64,000 bases of DNA from a bacterium (GCA_024742305.1 JANSYQ010000008.1:1-64000), one strand, 5' to 3'; counted from the stretch's first letter, positions 1 to 10,343 are shown. A program made the numbers and translations. Notes: generated by a model not told the origin, from the sequence alone.

Positions 1-4
1 AAGA

Positions 5-814
5 ATGAAGAAAAAAGAATCGGATGCGCGCGGAACACTTTGGGGTTATTGGGGATACAACCGAACAAGATACACCAACAGCAACATTCGTTTTGTAGGT
101 CCAGGCTACGACTTCACTTTGGCTGATGCGAAAGGTCATGACGAACAACCAATTGTCAGCGCTAACAATTACTTACGACTTTCAAATTTAACGGTGCCAC
201 AGTTCAACATACGATTGGGGTACAACATTCGTGATCATTGGGCGATTTCACTGGGCTACGACCATTTCAAATACATTTTCGCCGATGAAAACGAGGTCTT
301 CCTGAGTGGGGAAATTGACCCGGGAGTTGATGACGTTACCAATTGGTCCGGGACGTACAACGCCGAGCCGATTGTCACCAATAGAAAGCAGTTCCATTAC
401 GAGAATTCTGATGGAATGAACTTTATCCGCTTGGAGTTGAGCCGCATCGATACTTGGGTTCGATTGGGCAATCGTGATCAGTTCAAACTTTCTTCCAATT
501 TCGGGTTTAGTGTGGGCGGAATCCTGTCGCGTAACGATTTCAAATTCGCAGGACAAGAAACGAAACGAACCACAAGCATGTCCGGTATAGGCACTGCCAT
601 TCACGTTTCTCCGCGCTTCGAGTTTTTCCGTCACGTCTTCGTACAGCCAACGCTTTCAGCTGGTTTCATCCGTCAAGGAAAAGTAAAAACCCGCCCAAAC
701 AATGCTTCATCCTACGCCCAGCAGAGTCTAGGTTACGGCGAGTTCAATACCGTTGTTGGATTCTTTGCGTACATCCGCCCAACAAATGGGTGTGATAGCT
801 GTCCGGTTTGGTAA
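5..814 (+). CDS. Outer-membrane beta-barrel-like protein, probably 5'-truncated by the window edge
   Basis: Long ORF with alternating amphipathic strands and aromatic-rich C-terminal part; no signal peptide visible, so the true start is likely outside the window. Confidence 0.5.
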   Translation: MKKKESDARGTLWGYWGYNRTRYTNSNIRFVGPGYDFTLADAKGHDEQPIVSANNYLRLSNLTVPQFNIRLGYNIRDHWAISLGYDHFKYIFADENEVFLSGEIDPGVDDVTNWSGTYNAEPIVTNRKQFHYENSDGMNFIRLELSRIDTWVRLGNRDQFKLSSNFGFSVGGILSRNDFKFAGQETKRTTSMSGIGTAIHVSPRFEFFRHVFVQPTLSAGFIRQGKVKTRPNNASSYAQQSLGYGEFNTVVGFFAYIRPTNGCDSCPVW

Positions 815-831
815 GGCGATAAGTCTCCCGA

Positions 832-1122
832 CTACCAAATCAACCCTAACTTTATCACGACAATTGAATAAACCGAAATACACAGTAGGTAAATCAGAAA
901 AACTTTGAATGGGTGCCAAATAATCTTCAAGTATTGCTTCCAGTTTTTTGAATATTCCTGCCGAACTCTCTTTATTTCGATGCTAGAAAAATCTTCAGCA
1001 ATGGCTGCTTTTTTATACGATTTCCAAAATAAGTACACGAAGTGAAAGAAGGCAAAAAAGATAGATCCGGCAATCAAGAACTTGTGCGCTTTGTTAATTA
1101 TTTCGAGGGTGTCCGAGCTCAT
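832..1122 (-). CDS. Hypothetical small membrane protein
   Basis: 96-aa ORF with two hydrophobic segments; overlaps the end of the GNAT gene. Confidence 0.5.
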   Translation of the reverse strand: MSSDTLEIINKAHKFLIAGSIFFAFFHFVYLFWKSYKKAAIAEDFSSIEIKRVRQEYSKNWKQYLKIIWHPFKVFLIYLLCISVYSIVVIKLGLIW

Positions 1123-1637
1123 TCTTCCAGTTTAATAACCGCACTTTTTTTTGCTTTTTCCTTCTCCAGTGCGAATAGTTTTGCTAACTCTCCCTCTTCA
1201 ATTATGTCTTTTTCATAGTTGAAATGGAGCTTTTGTAGCACGCGAATGGAACCGATATTATCGGGAAGAACCATGGCGATTATTCTATTAAGACCGAGTT
1301 GGTTAACGCCAAGATCTAGACATGCTTTTCCGGTTTCGGTGGCAATTCCTTTTCCCCAGTACTCTTTCATAAATCTGTATCCCAAGTCGACTTCATCCAT
1401 ATCTTCTAGGTATTTCAGACCTGTGAAACCGATGAACTTGTTTTCTTCTTTTAGTTCAACGGCAAGTCGACCAAATCCATGTTTTTTGTAATCACCAAAG
1501 ACATTTTCAATGATTCTTCGTTCAATCTCCTCTTTGGAAACCACACCACCATCGCCGGTATATTTACTCACTTCCGCATCCAAATTCATTTGATACGAGG
1601 GTTCAATATCATCCAGCGTAAAGGGTCGAATGATCAA
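1119..1637 (-). CDS. GNAT family N-acetyltransferase (RimJ/RimL-like)
   Basis: MIIRPFTLDDIEP...LGYRFMKEYWGKGIATETGKACLDLG...NIGSIRVLQKLHF, typical GNAT motifs. Confidence 0.85.
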   Translation of the reverse strand: MIIRPFTLDDIEPSYQMNLDAEVSKYTGDGGVVSKEEIERRIIENVFGDYKKHGFGRLAVELKEENKFIGFTGLKYLEDMDEVDLGYRFMKEYWGKGIATETGKACLDLGVNQLGLNRIIAMVLPDNIGSIRVLQKLHFNYEKDIIEEGELAKLFALEKEKAKKSAVIKLEE

Positions 1638-1752
1638 CCTTTACGTTTCAATGTACAAGTTAGGGTTTGGCATGCAAGTGTTTTGGTTACAGTTACCCCA
1701 CTAAAATAGGACAATTCTTTCTCCTCAATTACCACACTCTTGTTACCGTTAT

Positions 1753-2679
1753 TTACAATACCTCCATGTATTCTTTACCCGATCCATCAGTGTATCTTTT
1801 TGGGGACCCTGGTTTGTGGTGACTTGGCTTCACTTTAGGAGTAATAGTAATTTTTTTAGTCCCAGATCTTACGCCGCTTCCACTGGCCCCCCAACCGTAA
1901 TGATCCAATAGACTATTCATGCCAGTACCCTTTTTTGCAGCACCCGATGCAATATTTGATTTAATTGTAACCGGACCAAAAACCTTCACTCTTGCAGATG
2001 GGACAGTCGTGTTCGTTAGCTTAGCTCTACATTCGATCAAAGCTTTAGGGTCGTCATCAAAATTTGGTTTTGAGTTCTTAGGCGTCGTAACAACCTCGTA
2101 ATAAACATTGGAAACAGGTTCTTTCGGGGCCGTAAGTGGTCGTTTTTTATTTCTCTCAACAGCTCCAACTTGCCCTAATAACATTCCTTTTACAGTTGTT
2201 TCCCATTCTAGATGCTGATGATTTGCAGAGGAACTAATCGGGAAAAGGTTTTCCTCAACCCCTAATCCACCCAAATGGTCATTGAGAAGATGCCCCTTGA
2301 TTCCATCTCCCCAATAATGCCTTAATGAATTGTAAAGTGTTCCGCTAGCTGCGCCTGGACTAGAACCAACTCTTTGGTCACTTGGATCTAATGTAGCCTT
2401 CATATGATGCCCAACATTTACTTTTTTTACTCCATTGCCCAGATAATCATCATACTGGAGTGTTTGCGCTTTGTTAGTGATTTTTGTAGCTAACTGAGCT
2501 ACTTGCTGAATTATGCCCCCGCTATTTTTCATTAATTGCATTTGACCATTGATCATTGTAGTTTCCTTCTCTCTGTTGTCTTTGATTCGATGCCTTTGGT
2601 AATTAGTTTCATTACTTTTGGACGCATGTGCGGCCTGTCTTAAGTTATTTTCACCGATGTTCTTTGTATTTATCTTCAT
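1753..2679 (-). CDS. Polymorphic-toxin/eCIS-cargo-like protein with a DNA/RNA nonspecific endonuclease-like GHLLNDHLGG...NLFPIS motif
   Basis: N-terminus resembles leaders of Bacteroidota DUF4157-type proteins (MQLMKNSGGIIQQVAQL), but no HExxH core is visible; central GIKGHLLNDHLGGLGVEENLFPISSSANHQH. Confidence 0.45.
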   Translation of the reverse strand: MKINTKNIGENNLRQAAHASKSNETNYQRHRIKDNREKETTMINGQMQLMKNSGGIIQQVAQLATKITNKAQTLQYDDYLGNGVKKVNVGHHMKATLDPSDQRVGSSPGAASGTLYNSLRHYWGDGIKGHLLNDHLGGLGVEENLFPISSSANHQHLEWETTVKGMLLGQVGAVERNKKRPLTAPKEPVSNVYYEVVTTPKNSKPNFDDDPKALIECRAKLTNTTVPSARVKVFGPVTIKSNIASGAAKKGTGMNSLLDHYGWGASGSGVRSGTKKITITPKVKPSHHKPGSPKRYTDGSGKEYMEVL

Positions 2680-2722
2680 ACCTTTCTGTTTTAGTTGGTG
2701 GTTGAGAATTTTTATGCTCTAT

Positions 2723-3562
2723 TCACCGATCACTCCCGGTACATTTCTCTTGCTCATACGATGCCTCTTTTTCGGAGTCCCAGCCCCAAACCCAAGCGCC
2801 GTAATCTTTCTTTTTCTTGTCGGAGAGGGTCCAATCAATTGTGTCTAAACCATTTTCTTTCAAGAAATCATTCGCATCCAAGAAATAGCGACCACAGAAA
2901 AAGTACTTGCCGTTTGCTTCGGGAGATGGATGTCCGCCCTTGAGAATTTTATGATTCGAACCTTTGATCAACGGCACGTTTTGTTGTGCTTTCTCTCCCC
3001 ATAAGATGTACACCAACGGCTTGTTGTAAACGTTCAGAAAGTCGATAAGTAAAGGTAAAAACGGCGCCCAATACGGCAGATTACTATCCGGAGTACATTC
3101 TTTTTCGCCGCAGGAGATCGTTAACGTTTCGTTCAGAAGCAATACGCCTTCCTTCGCCCAAGGGGTGAGGTTTCCATCGAAAATATCGACATCGATGCCT
3201 TCGTTTTGAGCTTCCAACAAGATTCGTTGTATAGAGGGAACCTTGGAGGTAGAAACACCCGAGGGAATGGAAAAGGAGATACCTTGTGCCAATCCTAACT
3301 CTGGCGCTGGGTCCTGCCCGATGATAACTACTTTACTATGATCCAAGGGACTTAATTCAAATGCATTAAAGACTTTGTGTAAGGGAGGATCTAAGGTTTT
3401 TGTTTGCTTCAAAGCTCCTTCAAGACTTTTTGAAATTTCAGCTATCGCGGTTTTTGTTTTGACCGCATTGAAAAAATCTTCCCAACCTTTCGGAATGTTC
3501 CCGTGGACATATAAATAATCGTTTAGCGTGGTGTTTTGCCACGTATAGGCAGTATTGCTCAT
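2723..3562 (-). CDS. ung: Uracil-DNA glycosylase family-1-like protein with divergent motifs
   Basis: VVIIGQDPAPELGLAQGISFSI, WAKEGVLLLNETLT, GHPSPEANGKYFFCGRYF; start chosen at MSNTAYTWQ because the longer ORF crosses a terminator. Confidence 0.8.
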   Translation of the reverse strand: MSNTAYTWQNTTLNDYLYVHGNIPKGWEDFFNAVKTKTAIAEISKSLEGALKQTKTLDPPLHKVFNAFELSPLDHSKVVIIGQDPAPELGLAQGISFSIPSGVSTSKVPSIQRILLEAQNEGIDVDIFDGNLTPWAKEGVLLLNETLTISCGEKECTPDSNLPYWAPFLPLLIDFLNVYNKPLVYILWGEKAQQNVPLIKGSNHKILKGGHPSPEANGKYFFCGRYFLDANDFLKENGLDTIDWTLSDKKKKDYGAWVWGWDSEKEASYEQEKCTGSDR

Positions 3563-3653
3563 AGCTGTGAATAAATGGTTTACGTAATAGTACGAATTCT
3601 TGCCGAATTGTATGAGTTGATTTTTGGGTAATGCCGAATGTATACAGACAAAT

Positions 3654-3685
3654 AAAAAAGCCAACCGAACTGGCTGGCTTTTTTT
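3654..3685 (-). terminator. Intrinsic terminator downstream of the TonB-dependent receptor
   Basis: aaaaaagccaaccgaactggctggctttttt inverted repeat with A/T tracts on both sides. Confidence 0.75.
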
Positions 3686-3751
3686 ATGAATGGAATACAT
3701 AAGCTGCTTTAGGACTCTTTAAATGAACTTAATCCGTCTTTTTGTAACGCC

Positions 3752-6277
3752 TTATTCTTTAGAGCTCCTTGCTTTTACCTTAAACTCTGCCTTGTAATAG
3801 AAAAGAGGCAAGAAACCTAGTTGGTAGCGCTCTGCTGTAGGCTCTGCTGTCGGATCGAATAAATCCGGTGCATAGGCCAAGCCAAGTATGTTTTGCTGTC
3901 CTGTAATGTTCAATAGATCCAATCCAATTTCATGCATGACCTTATTGGCGTTGAACCTCCAGTTAACTTTAGCATCCAAACGAAAGTAATCCGGAAACTG
4001 ACGACTGTTGAATCCTGCGTCTTGGAAAACGATCTCTTGGAACTGATTGGTCGCTGCCGTGTCGACGTATCCATACAATTGTCCACCCGCATAGGTCACT
4101 TTAAACCCAAGTGAGATGGTATGACGTGGTGCTACTTTGAAATCTTTTCCACCTAACAAATTGAAGATGTAGTTTCCATTGTAAGATGTTGATCGCTGAA
4201 TACCATCGCTACCCGTATACAAGGAATTAAATACCGTTCCTGAGAACAAGAAGAAGAACGATTTATCGAAGAATTTCTGCAAGGTAACCTCGGCTCCATA
4301 GTTCTCTCCCGTTCCTGTATTTTCCAAATCTTCCGGGAAGAATCGCTGGAATCCACTTCCCATATTGATCAATGAGAAGGCAGACGGCGTAACCGTTACC
4401 GGAATGTTGTACAAGTGTTGATAGTAGGCTTCAAACTTCAAATTCAGACTTTTCTTGAACGCTTTCTCGTAACCCACGCCTGAGTGAATACTGCGCGAAA
4501 AATCCATATCGATGTTCTCGTATACCTTGTTTCCTTGTGGATCCAATTGGTGGTAGAAATACGTGTACATCGGTTGCGTCATGCTGTGCATACCACCTCC
4601 AGCGGAGATCGACTGACCGTTTTTCAAATCGAGTTTCCAACCAACGCGCGGTTCTGCCACACTAAAGCTATTGCTCAAAGTAAAGTACTGATTGTGCAAT
4701 CCTGCCGTGAACTGCATGTTTTCCGTCATGCGCCATTTCCACTGAACGAAAGGCTGAATCAGTGCGGCTGCACCAACATAATCCCAACGGTTCACCCAAT
4801 TGTGCGTAGAAGGATCTGCGGTGTGTCCAGCTTGAAGCACAGAGTCTTGCATGTTGTAGAAAAATCCATCAACATTCAGACCGTACTTAATCAAATGACG
4901 ACGGTTGAATTTGTGGTTCACGGAAACATAGCCTGAGGTCTTTTGAATTTGAAAGCTGTATGCCATCAGTGCATAAATGCTGTCTCCAACAGGTGCGAAA
5001 AGATCAATAATGGAATCGCCTTCCGCAGAAATGTATGCCCGACGAGAAAGGAAGTTGTGATTCGAGCGTTGGCGCTCAATGGAGTACGCCGCAGTTGCTG
5101 TCAAATATGTTTTCTCGTTGATGGGCTTCTTGTACGTAAGTCCGCTCACTGCCATCGCAGTTCCGAAATATTGGTCGCGATCTCCTTCTCCGTAAAGCTC
5201 ATTCGATGCTTCGTTTTGAGAAAGGTTCAACGGGTACTGTTCCGAGATTTCAATGGAAATATCACTGGCTCCACCCATGGCCCACCAAGAAAGCGCTCCT
5301 CCGTTTTTCAGGCGCCAGTTAAATTTAAAGGCACCGTCTCCATACGTAGGAATGGCATCTGTACCAATTTGCAAGCCAATGACCTCAAACAGGCGTAAGG
5401 TGGAATATCGACCCATAACTAGGTAACTGGCATTTCCATTTATGCCCATCGGTCCTTCGGCTAAAAGCTCCGTTCCAAGGAAACCAAACTGCCCGGTCAT
5501 CTCGTGAATATTGTTGTTACCGTTCCGCAATTTCAAATCAAACACACCCGAGGTAGAGTTTCCATACTCGGCTGGGAAGGCACTCATGAAGAAATCTGAG
5601 TTCGCTAAAATCTTGTTGTTCAAAATGGTCACCGGTCCTCCTGTACTTCCTGCAATGGCAAAGTGCGATGGGTTGGGAATGTCTACGCCTTCAACGCGCC
5701 AAACAACACCAAGCGGAGAGTTACCGCGAATAACGATGTCATTTCTTGAGTCATCTGCTCCACCAACGCCAGCGAAGTTGGATGCCATTCGCGCCGGATC
5801 TGAACGAGAGCCTGGATAGCGGTCTGATTCGGAAACGCTAAACTGTCTCGCCGACATAAGTGCCAATTCGTTGCGAACTTCGCCCGTTTTTCGTGCCTCC
5901 ACAACAACTTCTTCTTGCTCCACAAAACTTTCCTGCATGGGAACCTGTACAATTACCTCCTTTCCAGAAGTCACTTCAATGGTGGTTGTTTTTGTATCGT
6001 AGGTAAGATAACTGGCTACCAACTGATGTTTTCCAACAGGAACATTAAAAATGGTGAAAGCTCCGTCGAAGTCGGTAAGTGCTCGTAATTTTAATGTAGT
6101 ATCACTCGTGAAAATTTGAATCTTCGCTCCATAAACGGGGAAGTTGGTCTCGGAATCAAAAACTTTTCCGCGGACCGATTGAGTAGGAGACTGCCCGTAT
6201 GCTGCAAAAGTGCATAGCATACTAAGGATTAGTGCTACTTTCATAAATAGAGTTTTATAGTTTGCTGCGTCAAACAT
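3752..6277 (-). CDS. TonB-dependent receptor with N-terminal carboxypeptidase-regulatory-like domain
   Basis: Signal peptide, VRGKVFDSETNFPVYGAKIQI, plug-domain-like region, long beta-barrel; likely start at the internal Met (MKVALILSMLC). Confidence 0.85.
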   Translation of the reverse strand: MFDAANYKTLFMKVALILSMLCTFAAYGQSPTQSVRGKVFDSETNFPVYGAKIQIFTSDTTLKLRALTDFDGAFTIFNVPVGKHQLVASYLTYDTKTTTIEVTSGKEVIVQVPMQESFVEQEEVVVEARKTGEVRNELALMSARQFSVSESDRYPGSRSDPARMASNFAGVGGADDSRNDIVIRGNSPLGVVWRVEGVDIPNPSHFAIAGSTGGPVTILNNKILANSDFFMSAFPAEYGNSTSGVFDLKLRNGNNNIHEMTGQFGFLGTELLAEGPMGINGNASYLVMGRYSTLRLFEVIGLQIGTDAIPTYGDGAFKFNWRLKNGGALSWWAMGGASDISIEISEQYPLNLSQNEASNELYGEGDRDQYFGTAMAVSGLTYKKPINEKTYLTATAAYSIERQRSNHNFLSRRAYISAEGDSIIDLFAPVGDSIYALMAYSFQIQKTSGYVSVNHKFNRRHLIKYGLNVDGFFYNMQDSVLQAGHTADPSTHNWVNRWDYVGAAALIQPFVQWKWRMTENMQFTAGLHNQYFTLSNSFSVAEPRVGWKLDLKNGQSISAGGGMHSMTQPMYTYFYHQLDPQGNKVYENIDMDFSRSIHSGVGYEKAFKKSLNLKFEAYYQHLYNIPVTVTPSAFSLINMGSGFQRFFPEDLENTGTGENYGAEVTLQKFFDKSFFFLFSGTVFNSLYTGSDGIQRSTSYNGNYIFNLLGGKDFKVAPRHTISLGFKVTYAGGQLYGYVDTAATNQFQEIVFQDAGFNSRQFPDYFRLDAKVNWRFNANKVMHEIGLDLLNITGQQNILGLAYAPDLFDPTAEPTAERYQLGFLPLFYYKAEFKVKARSSKE

Positions 6278-6358
6278 ACGTTGAAACTGGACAAGCCAAT
6301 TCTTGTATCGCGCAATGCAAAGATAACATCTTGCGTATAACGCAAGTAGTCGTTAAAA

Positions 6359-8113
6359 CTACTTATCGCCGACATGTTTTTTTAGGAATTCCTCTTTCGT
6401 CCACTTTTTCTTGTAGACATACGTAAAGTCGAGGTAATTCAATGAGTTGAAATGGAAGTTGCGAACGTCCGAATAGATAATCGCGTAGTCGCCGCTATAC
6501 CATAAAGGAATAAGTGGAGGATCGCTCAAAAGTACTTTCTCCGCTTTGGCAAAGAACTTCAACTGATCGGTTTGCTTCTTTGTACCCGTCGCTCTTTCGT
6601 AGAACTCGTCAAAAACAGGGTTCTTGTAACGCGACTTGTTCACTTTCGAAGGCTCGTTGGGGTTATCAGGGATATTCTTCCCGTAAAAATTCACTAGGAA
6701 GGATTCAGGACTTGGGTAATCTGCCGACCATCCTAATCGGAAAATGTCACCATTACCTGTTTCCGCATCTGAAATCAACTGCTCGAAAGTGGAGCCATCA
6801 ATATTCACATTAATATTCAGTACGGAGCGAATTTGCTTTGAAAACTCATCGGCAACGGCAGAGTGAATATCGTTGATGTTGTAACGCAAGCGTACCGTTC
6901 CAAATCCTTCGCCGTTTGGATACCCCGCCTCGGCTAAAAGTTTTCGAGCTTTCTCGGGATCGTAATCATACCCCGATTCACCGATACCTTTAAAATCATA
7001 ACCTTTCAGCGTTCGTCGCACGGGAGGGGTAATTCCGTAAAGGCCTACTTCGTTGATTTGATTTCTGAGTATGTCGCTACCAATAATTTCCTTATTAATT
7101 GCATAATTAAACGCCATGCGCACTTTCGGATCTGCGAAACGTTCGTCTTGCATATTGAACAAGTAGTAGTTGCTCTCCAAAAGCGGATTGTCATCTAAAA
7201 TGAGTTTTGGTGGCTTACCATTGAAGTCTTCCAAACGCCCCTGCATCATTTTCGTAATCTGACTTGTTGGAATTCCTTTGATCAAATCAATAGATCTGTT
7301 CTCGAACATTTCCAATTGTGCCATTTTTCGACTTTGGAAAACAAATTCCAATTCATCCAAATACGGAAGGGCATTTCCTTTATCATCCTTCAAATAGTAG
7401 TCTGTGTTACGAACTAGCAGCAAACTTTTGTAATCCGAGTTGGATTTTTCCTTCTTGTACATAAAGGGGCCAGTTCCGATAACATCACCAGCATATCCTC
7501 CATCTACTACCTTTCTCGAAATGATGTGTGAGTTCACCTGAGCCAACTTGTAAAGAAAGTTGTGGTCGCTATAAGTAAGATGAAACGTTACCTTGTTTCC
7601 TTTTCCAACAATTCCTGAAATGCTGCTCGCTTCACCATTGTAAAAGGCATCTGCACCCTTCACCAAAGATTTACATACTAGGCTGTAGGTTGCCAAAGGT
7701 TCCCCCTTGCTATCCTTGGCACAACCAATCTCAAAACTGCGAATTACATCTTCTGCCGTTAAAAGTCGATCTTTTTCTGATTTAAGTGCTTTGTGCTTAT
7801 GAAATTTTACGTTTTTCCTTAAATAGAAGGTAAAAGTTTTACCATCCGAGCTCTGTTTCCAACTACTCGCAATACGTGGAACAATCTCCAAAGATTTTGG
7901 ATCAATGCCAACCAAACCTTCTGTAATTTGACTCAATACAGTGGCCGAATAGAAGTCGCCAACTTTTTGAGGAATGTATGTAGTTGGTTGATTGTCAAGA
8001 GCCATCGTGATTTTTCCACCCGCATGCTCGAATTCCTTGCGCTCATCTTCGCTGCACGAGAAGAGTACAAGGGAAACAACTAGAAGGAGTGTTATTCTTT
8101 TCAACAAGGGCAC
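6359..8113 (-). CDS. ABC transporter substrate-binding lipoprotein, family 5 (peptide/OppA-like)
   Basis: LVLFSCSEDE lipobox; LAEAGYPNGEGFGTVRLRYN; typical SBP_bac_5 architecture. Confidence 0.85.
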   Translation of the reverse strand: MPLLKRITLLLVVSLVLFSCSEDERKEFEHAGGKITMALDNQPTTYIPQKVGDFYSATVLSQITEGLVGIDPKSLEIVPRIASSWKQSSDGKTFTFYLRKNVKFHKHKALKSEKDRLLTAEDVIRSFEIGCAKDSKGEPLATYSLVCKSLVKGADAFYNGEASSISGIVGKGNKVTFHLTYSDHNFLYKLAQVNSHIISRKVVDGGYAGDVIGTGPFMYKKEKSNSDYKSLLLVRNTDYYLKDDKGNALPYLDELEFVFQSRKMAQLEMFENRSIDLIKGIPTSQITKMMQGRLEDFNGKPPKLILDDNPLLESNYYLFNMQDERFADPKVRMAFNYAINKEIIGSDILRNQINEVGLYGITPPVRRTLKGYDFKGIGESGYDYDPEKARKLLAEAGYPNGEGFGTVRLRYNINDIHSAVADEFSKQIRSVLNINVNIDGSTFEQLISDAETGNGDIFRLGWSADYPSPESFLVNFYGKNIPDNPNEPSKVNKSRYKNPVFDEFYERATGTKKQTDQLKFFAKAEKVLLSDPPLIPLWYSGDYAIIYSDVRNFHFNSLNYLDFTYVYKKKWTKEEFLKKHVGDK

Positions 8114-8381
8114 TTAAATGTCTCTATTATAATATACAAGAATAACAAAAATCTATTAAAAATGGCAATCTATCGAAGATCGTTGAAAGTTCGTCGTAGA
8201 GATTACATGAATTTTGTACTGACGTTAAATTTCCGTGAAAGTTGCCAAATAATTGCTCTGAAACCTGTCTATAAAATAAAAAGGTATTATATTTGGTCGT
8301 TGAAATTACAGCCAATTTTTGGCGTGCATGCTTTGAAGGCAAACTGATAGGCAAACGCTACTGACTATATTTCACTTAGCA

Positions 8382-9179
8382 ATGAAGAACTTAACACTAC
8401 TTATTGGCTTTCTGTTAATAAACGTTACAGTTTTCGGTGCGTTGTCTGTGGACGATACGTACCAAGGAAAAAACTTGTACGTTTCCAACCCAATGGATGA
8501 TGAAGGTTTTGGTTACTGCGCAACGAAAGTTACGGTAAACGGAGACATCATGCCGGGAGGTACAAGTATGGGAGCCTTCGAAATTGATTTTTCCTTATTC
8601 AATATCGAGATCGGCGAGCCTGTGTTCATCGTAATTGAACACAACGAAGGATGCAAGCCGAAAATTTTAAATCCCGAAGTTTTGCGCCCTCGCTCAACTT
8701 TTACCGTAAAAGAGATGAAAATCTCAGACAATGGTAAGTTGACTTGGACGACAGAAGGAGAACGCGGGAAACTTCCTTTCACAATAGAGCAGTACCGTTG
8801 GAACAAATGGGTTACTGTAGGTGAGGTTCAAGGAAAAGGTTCCGGAGAAACAAACTCGTATGAGTTCCAAGTGTCTCCGCACTCGGGTGTGAACACTGTG
8901 CGAGTAGTACAAGTGGATCACTCAGGAACAAAACGAACATCTGACGAGATTAAATTCACATCGGATATTCCAACAGTAACTAAAACGCCGGCTCAGGTAC
9001 GTAACGAAATCAAGTTCTTGGCAAACGGAGCACCGATTGAAACGCGCTACGAAATTTATGATGCCTACGGAAATATCGTAAAGAAAGGGGTAGGATCTTC
9101 AGTGAATTGTTCAAACTTGCTTCGTGGAGTTTACTACATCAACTTTGACAACGTGAACGAAAAGTTCATCAAGAAATAG
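8382..9179 (+). CDS. Secreted protein with T9SS-type-A-like C-terminus
   Basis: Signal peptide; C-terminal YEIYDAYGNIVKKG...LLRGVYYINFDNVNEKFIKK. Confidence 0.55.
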   Translation: MKNLTLLIGFLLINVTVFGALSVDDTYQGKNLYVSNPMDDEGFGYCATKVTVNGDIMPGGTSMGAFEIDFSLFNIEIGEPVFIVIEHNEGCKPKILNPEVLRPRSTFTVKEMKISDNGKLTWTTEGERGKLPFTIEQYRWNKWVTVGEVQGKGSGETNSYEFQVSPHSGVNTVRVVQVDHSGTKRTSDEIKFTSDIPTVTKTPAQVRNEIKFLANGAPIETRYEIYDAYGNIVKKGVGSSVNCSNLLRGVYYINFDNVNEKFIKK

Positions 9180-9197
9180 AATAATCAAGAAATTGAT

Positions 9198-9232
9198 AAA
9201 CCCTGGCGATCTTAGGATGTCAGGGTTTTTTT
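9198..9232 (+). terminator. Intrinsic terminator
   Basis: aaaccctg...cagggttttttt hairpin. Confidence 0.75.
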
Positions 9233-9239
9233 ATACGCT

Positions 9240-9647
9240 ATGGTAAAACAAATTGAACACCTGGGAATTGCTGTAGAAAGCATAGATGCAACTGTGAAAA
9301 CCTTTGAAGCGCTTTTGGGAACCGAATGCTACAAAGAGGAAATGGTTGAATCAGAAGGAGTGCGTACTGCCTTTCTGATGGTAGGAACATCCAAAATTGA
9401 ATTATTGGAAGCGACTAACGAGAATTCGGCTATCGCAAAGTACTTACAAAAAAACCGTGGTGGTTTCCATCACGTAGCTTTTGAGGTAGATGATATTGAA
9501 GCAGAATTAAAGCGATTGGAGGGTGAGGGGTTTCAATTGATCCATCAGACGCCAAAGGGCGGAGCAGATAACAAACGAATTGCTTTTCTTCATCCAAAGT
9601 CCACTCACGGATTGCTGGTTGAGCTCTGTCAGGAAAGAACAGATTGA
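9240..9647 (+). CDS. mce: Methylmalonyl-CoA epimerase
   Basis: IEHLGIAVESIDATVKTFEALLG...GGFHHVAFEVDDI...HPKSTHGLLVELCQ. Confidence 0.9.
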   Translation: MVKQIEHLGIAVESIDATVKTFEALLGTECYKEEMVESEGVRTAFLMVGTSKIELLEATNENSAIAKYLQKNRGGFHHVAFEVDDIEAELKRLEGEGFQLIHQTPKGGADNKRIAFLHPKSTHGLLVELCQERTD

Positions 9648-10243
9648 ATCGACTCGTGAGGTAGTAAGTGATGAGCAGTAAGTCCGGTCGCGCGGGCTCC
9701 TTTTACGTGCTGAAGAGAATCATCGATAAATAAGGTCTTAGCAGGAATCAACTTCTGTTCGCTACACACTTGTTCAAAAATCTTCACATCAGGCTTACGC
9801 ATGCCCATCTCGTGTGATAGGTACACCTTTTTAAATACGGTGTGAATATTTACAGACGAAACCGATTTCCACTCTCGTAATGCCTTGTCAATGTGAATGC
9901 TATTGGTGTTGCTAAGAAGGAAGATATTGTGCGTTTGTCTCAACTCCGAGAGAAAGTCGATTCGCCCCTTCGGAATGTCTAAAATCATAGCGTTCCAAGC
10001 ATGCACGACTTGATTGGGAGTTACCCCGGAAGGTAGAAGGTCAAGAATGCCGTTGATAAAGTGTTGAGGGGAAATGCGTCCTGTCTCAATGGCGTCAAAT
10101 AGATCAGATTGTTGTGCTTGAGAATACAACGAGTCGAAATCTGAAATGCCCAAGTTTTTGAAAGCATTAATGGTGGCTTGATAGTCAATGTTGATGATGA
10201 CACCGCCAAAATCAAAGATGATGTTTTCGAATTCAGACTTCAT
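9629..10243 (-). CDS. HAD family hydrolase
   Basis: ENIIFDFGGVIINID...FLLSNTN...GMRKPDVKIFEQV...LFIDDS. Confidence 0.85.
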   Translation of the reverse strand: MKSEFENIIFDFGGVIINIDYQATINAFKNLGISDFDSLYSQAQQSDLFDAIETGRISPQHFINGILDLLPSGVTPNQVVHAWNAMILDIPKGRIDFLSELRQTHNIFLLSNTNSIHIDKALREWKSVSSVNIHTVFKKVYLSHEMGMRKPDVKIFEQVCSEQKLIPAKTLFIDDSLQHVKGARATGLTAHHLLPHESIQSVLS

Positions 10244-10343
10244 ACCTCAAAGTTACGAAAGCTACATGCGACAACTGCGTATGAACACAAAAAAAGGGAC
10301 CCACCGAAGTGAATCCCCTAACTATTTAGACGAAACTTACTTA

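Noticed and set aside
3563-3700. N-terminal extension of the uracil-DNA glycosylase ORF
   Set aside because: It crosses the terminator at 3654-3685 and has no domain similarity; the internal Met at 3562 fits better.
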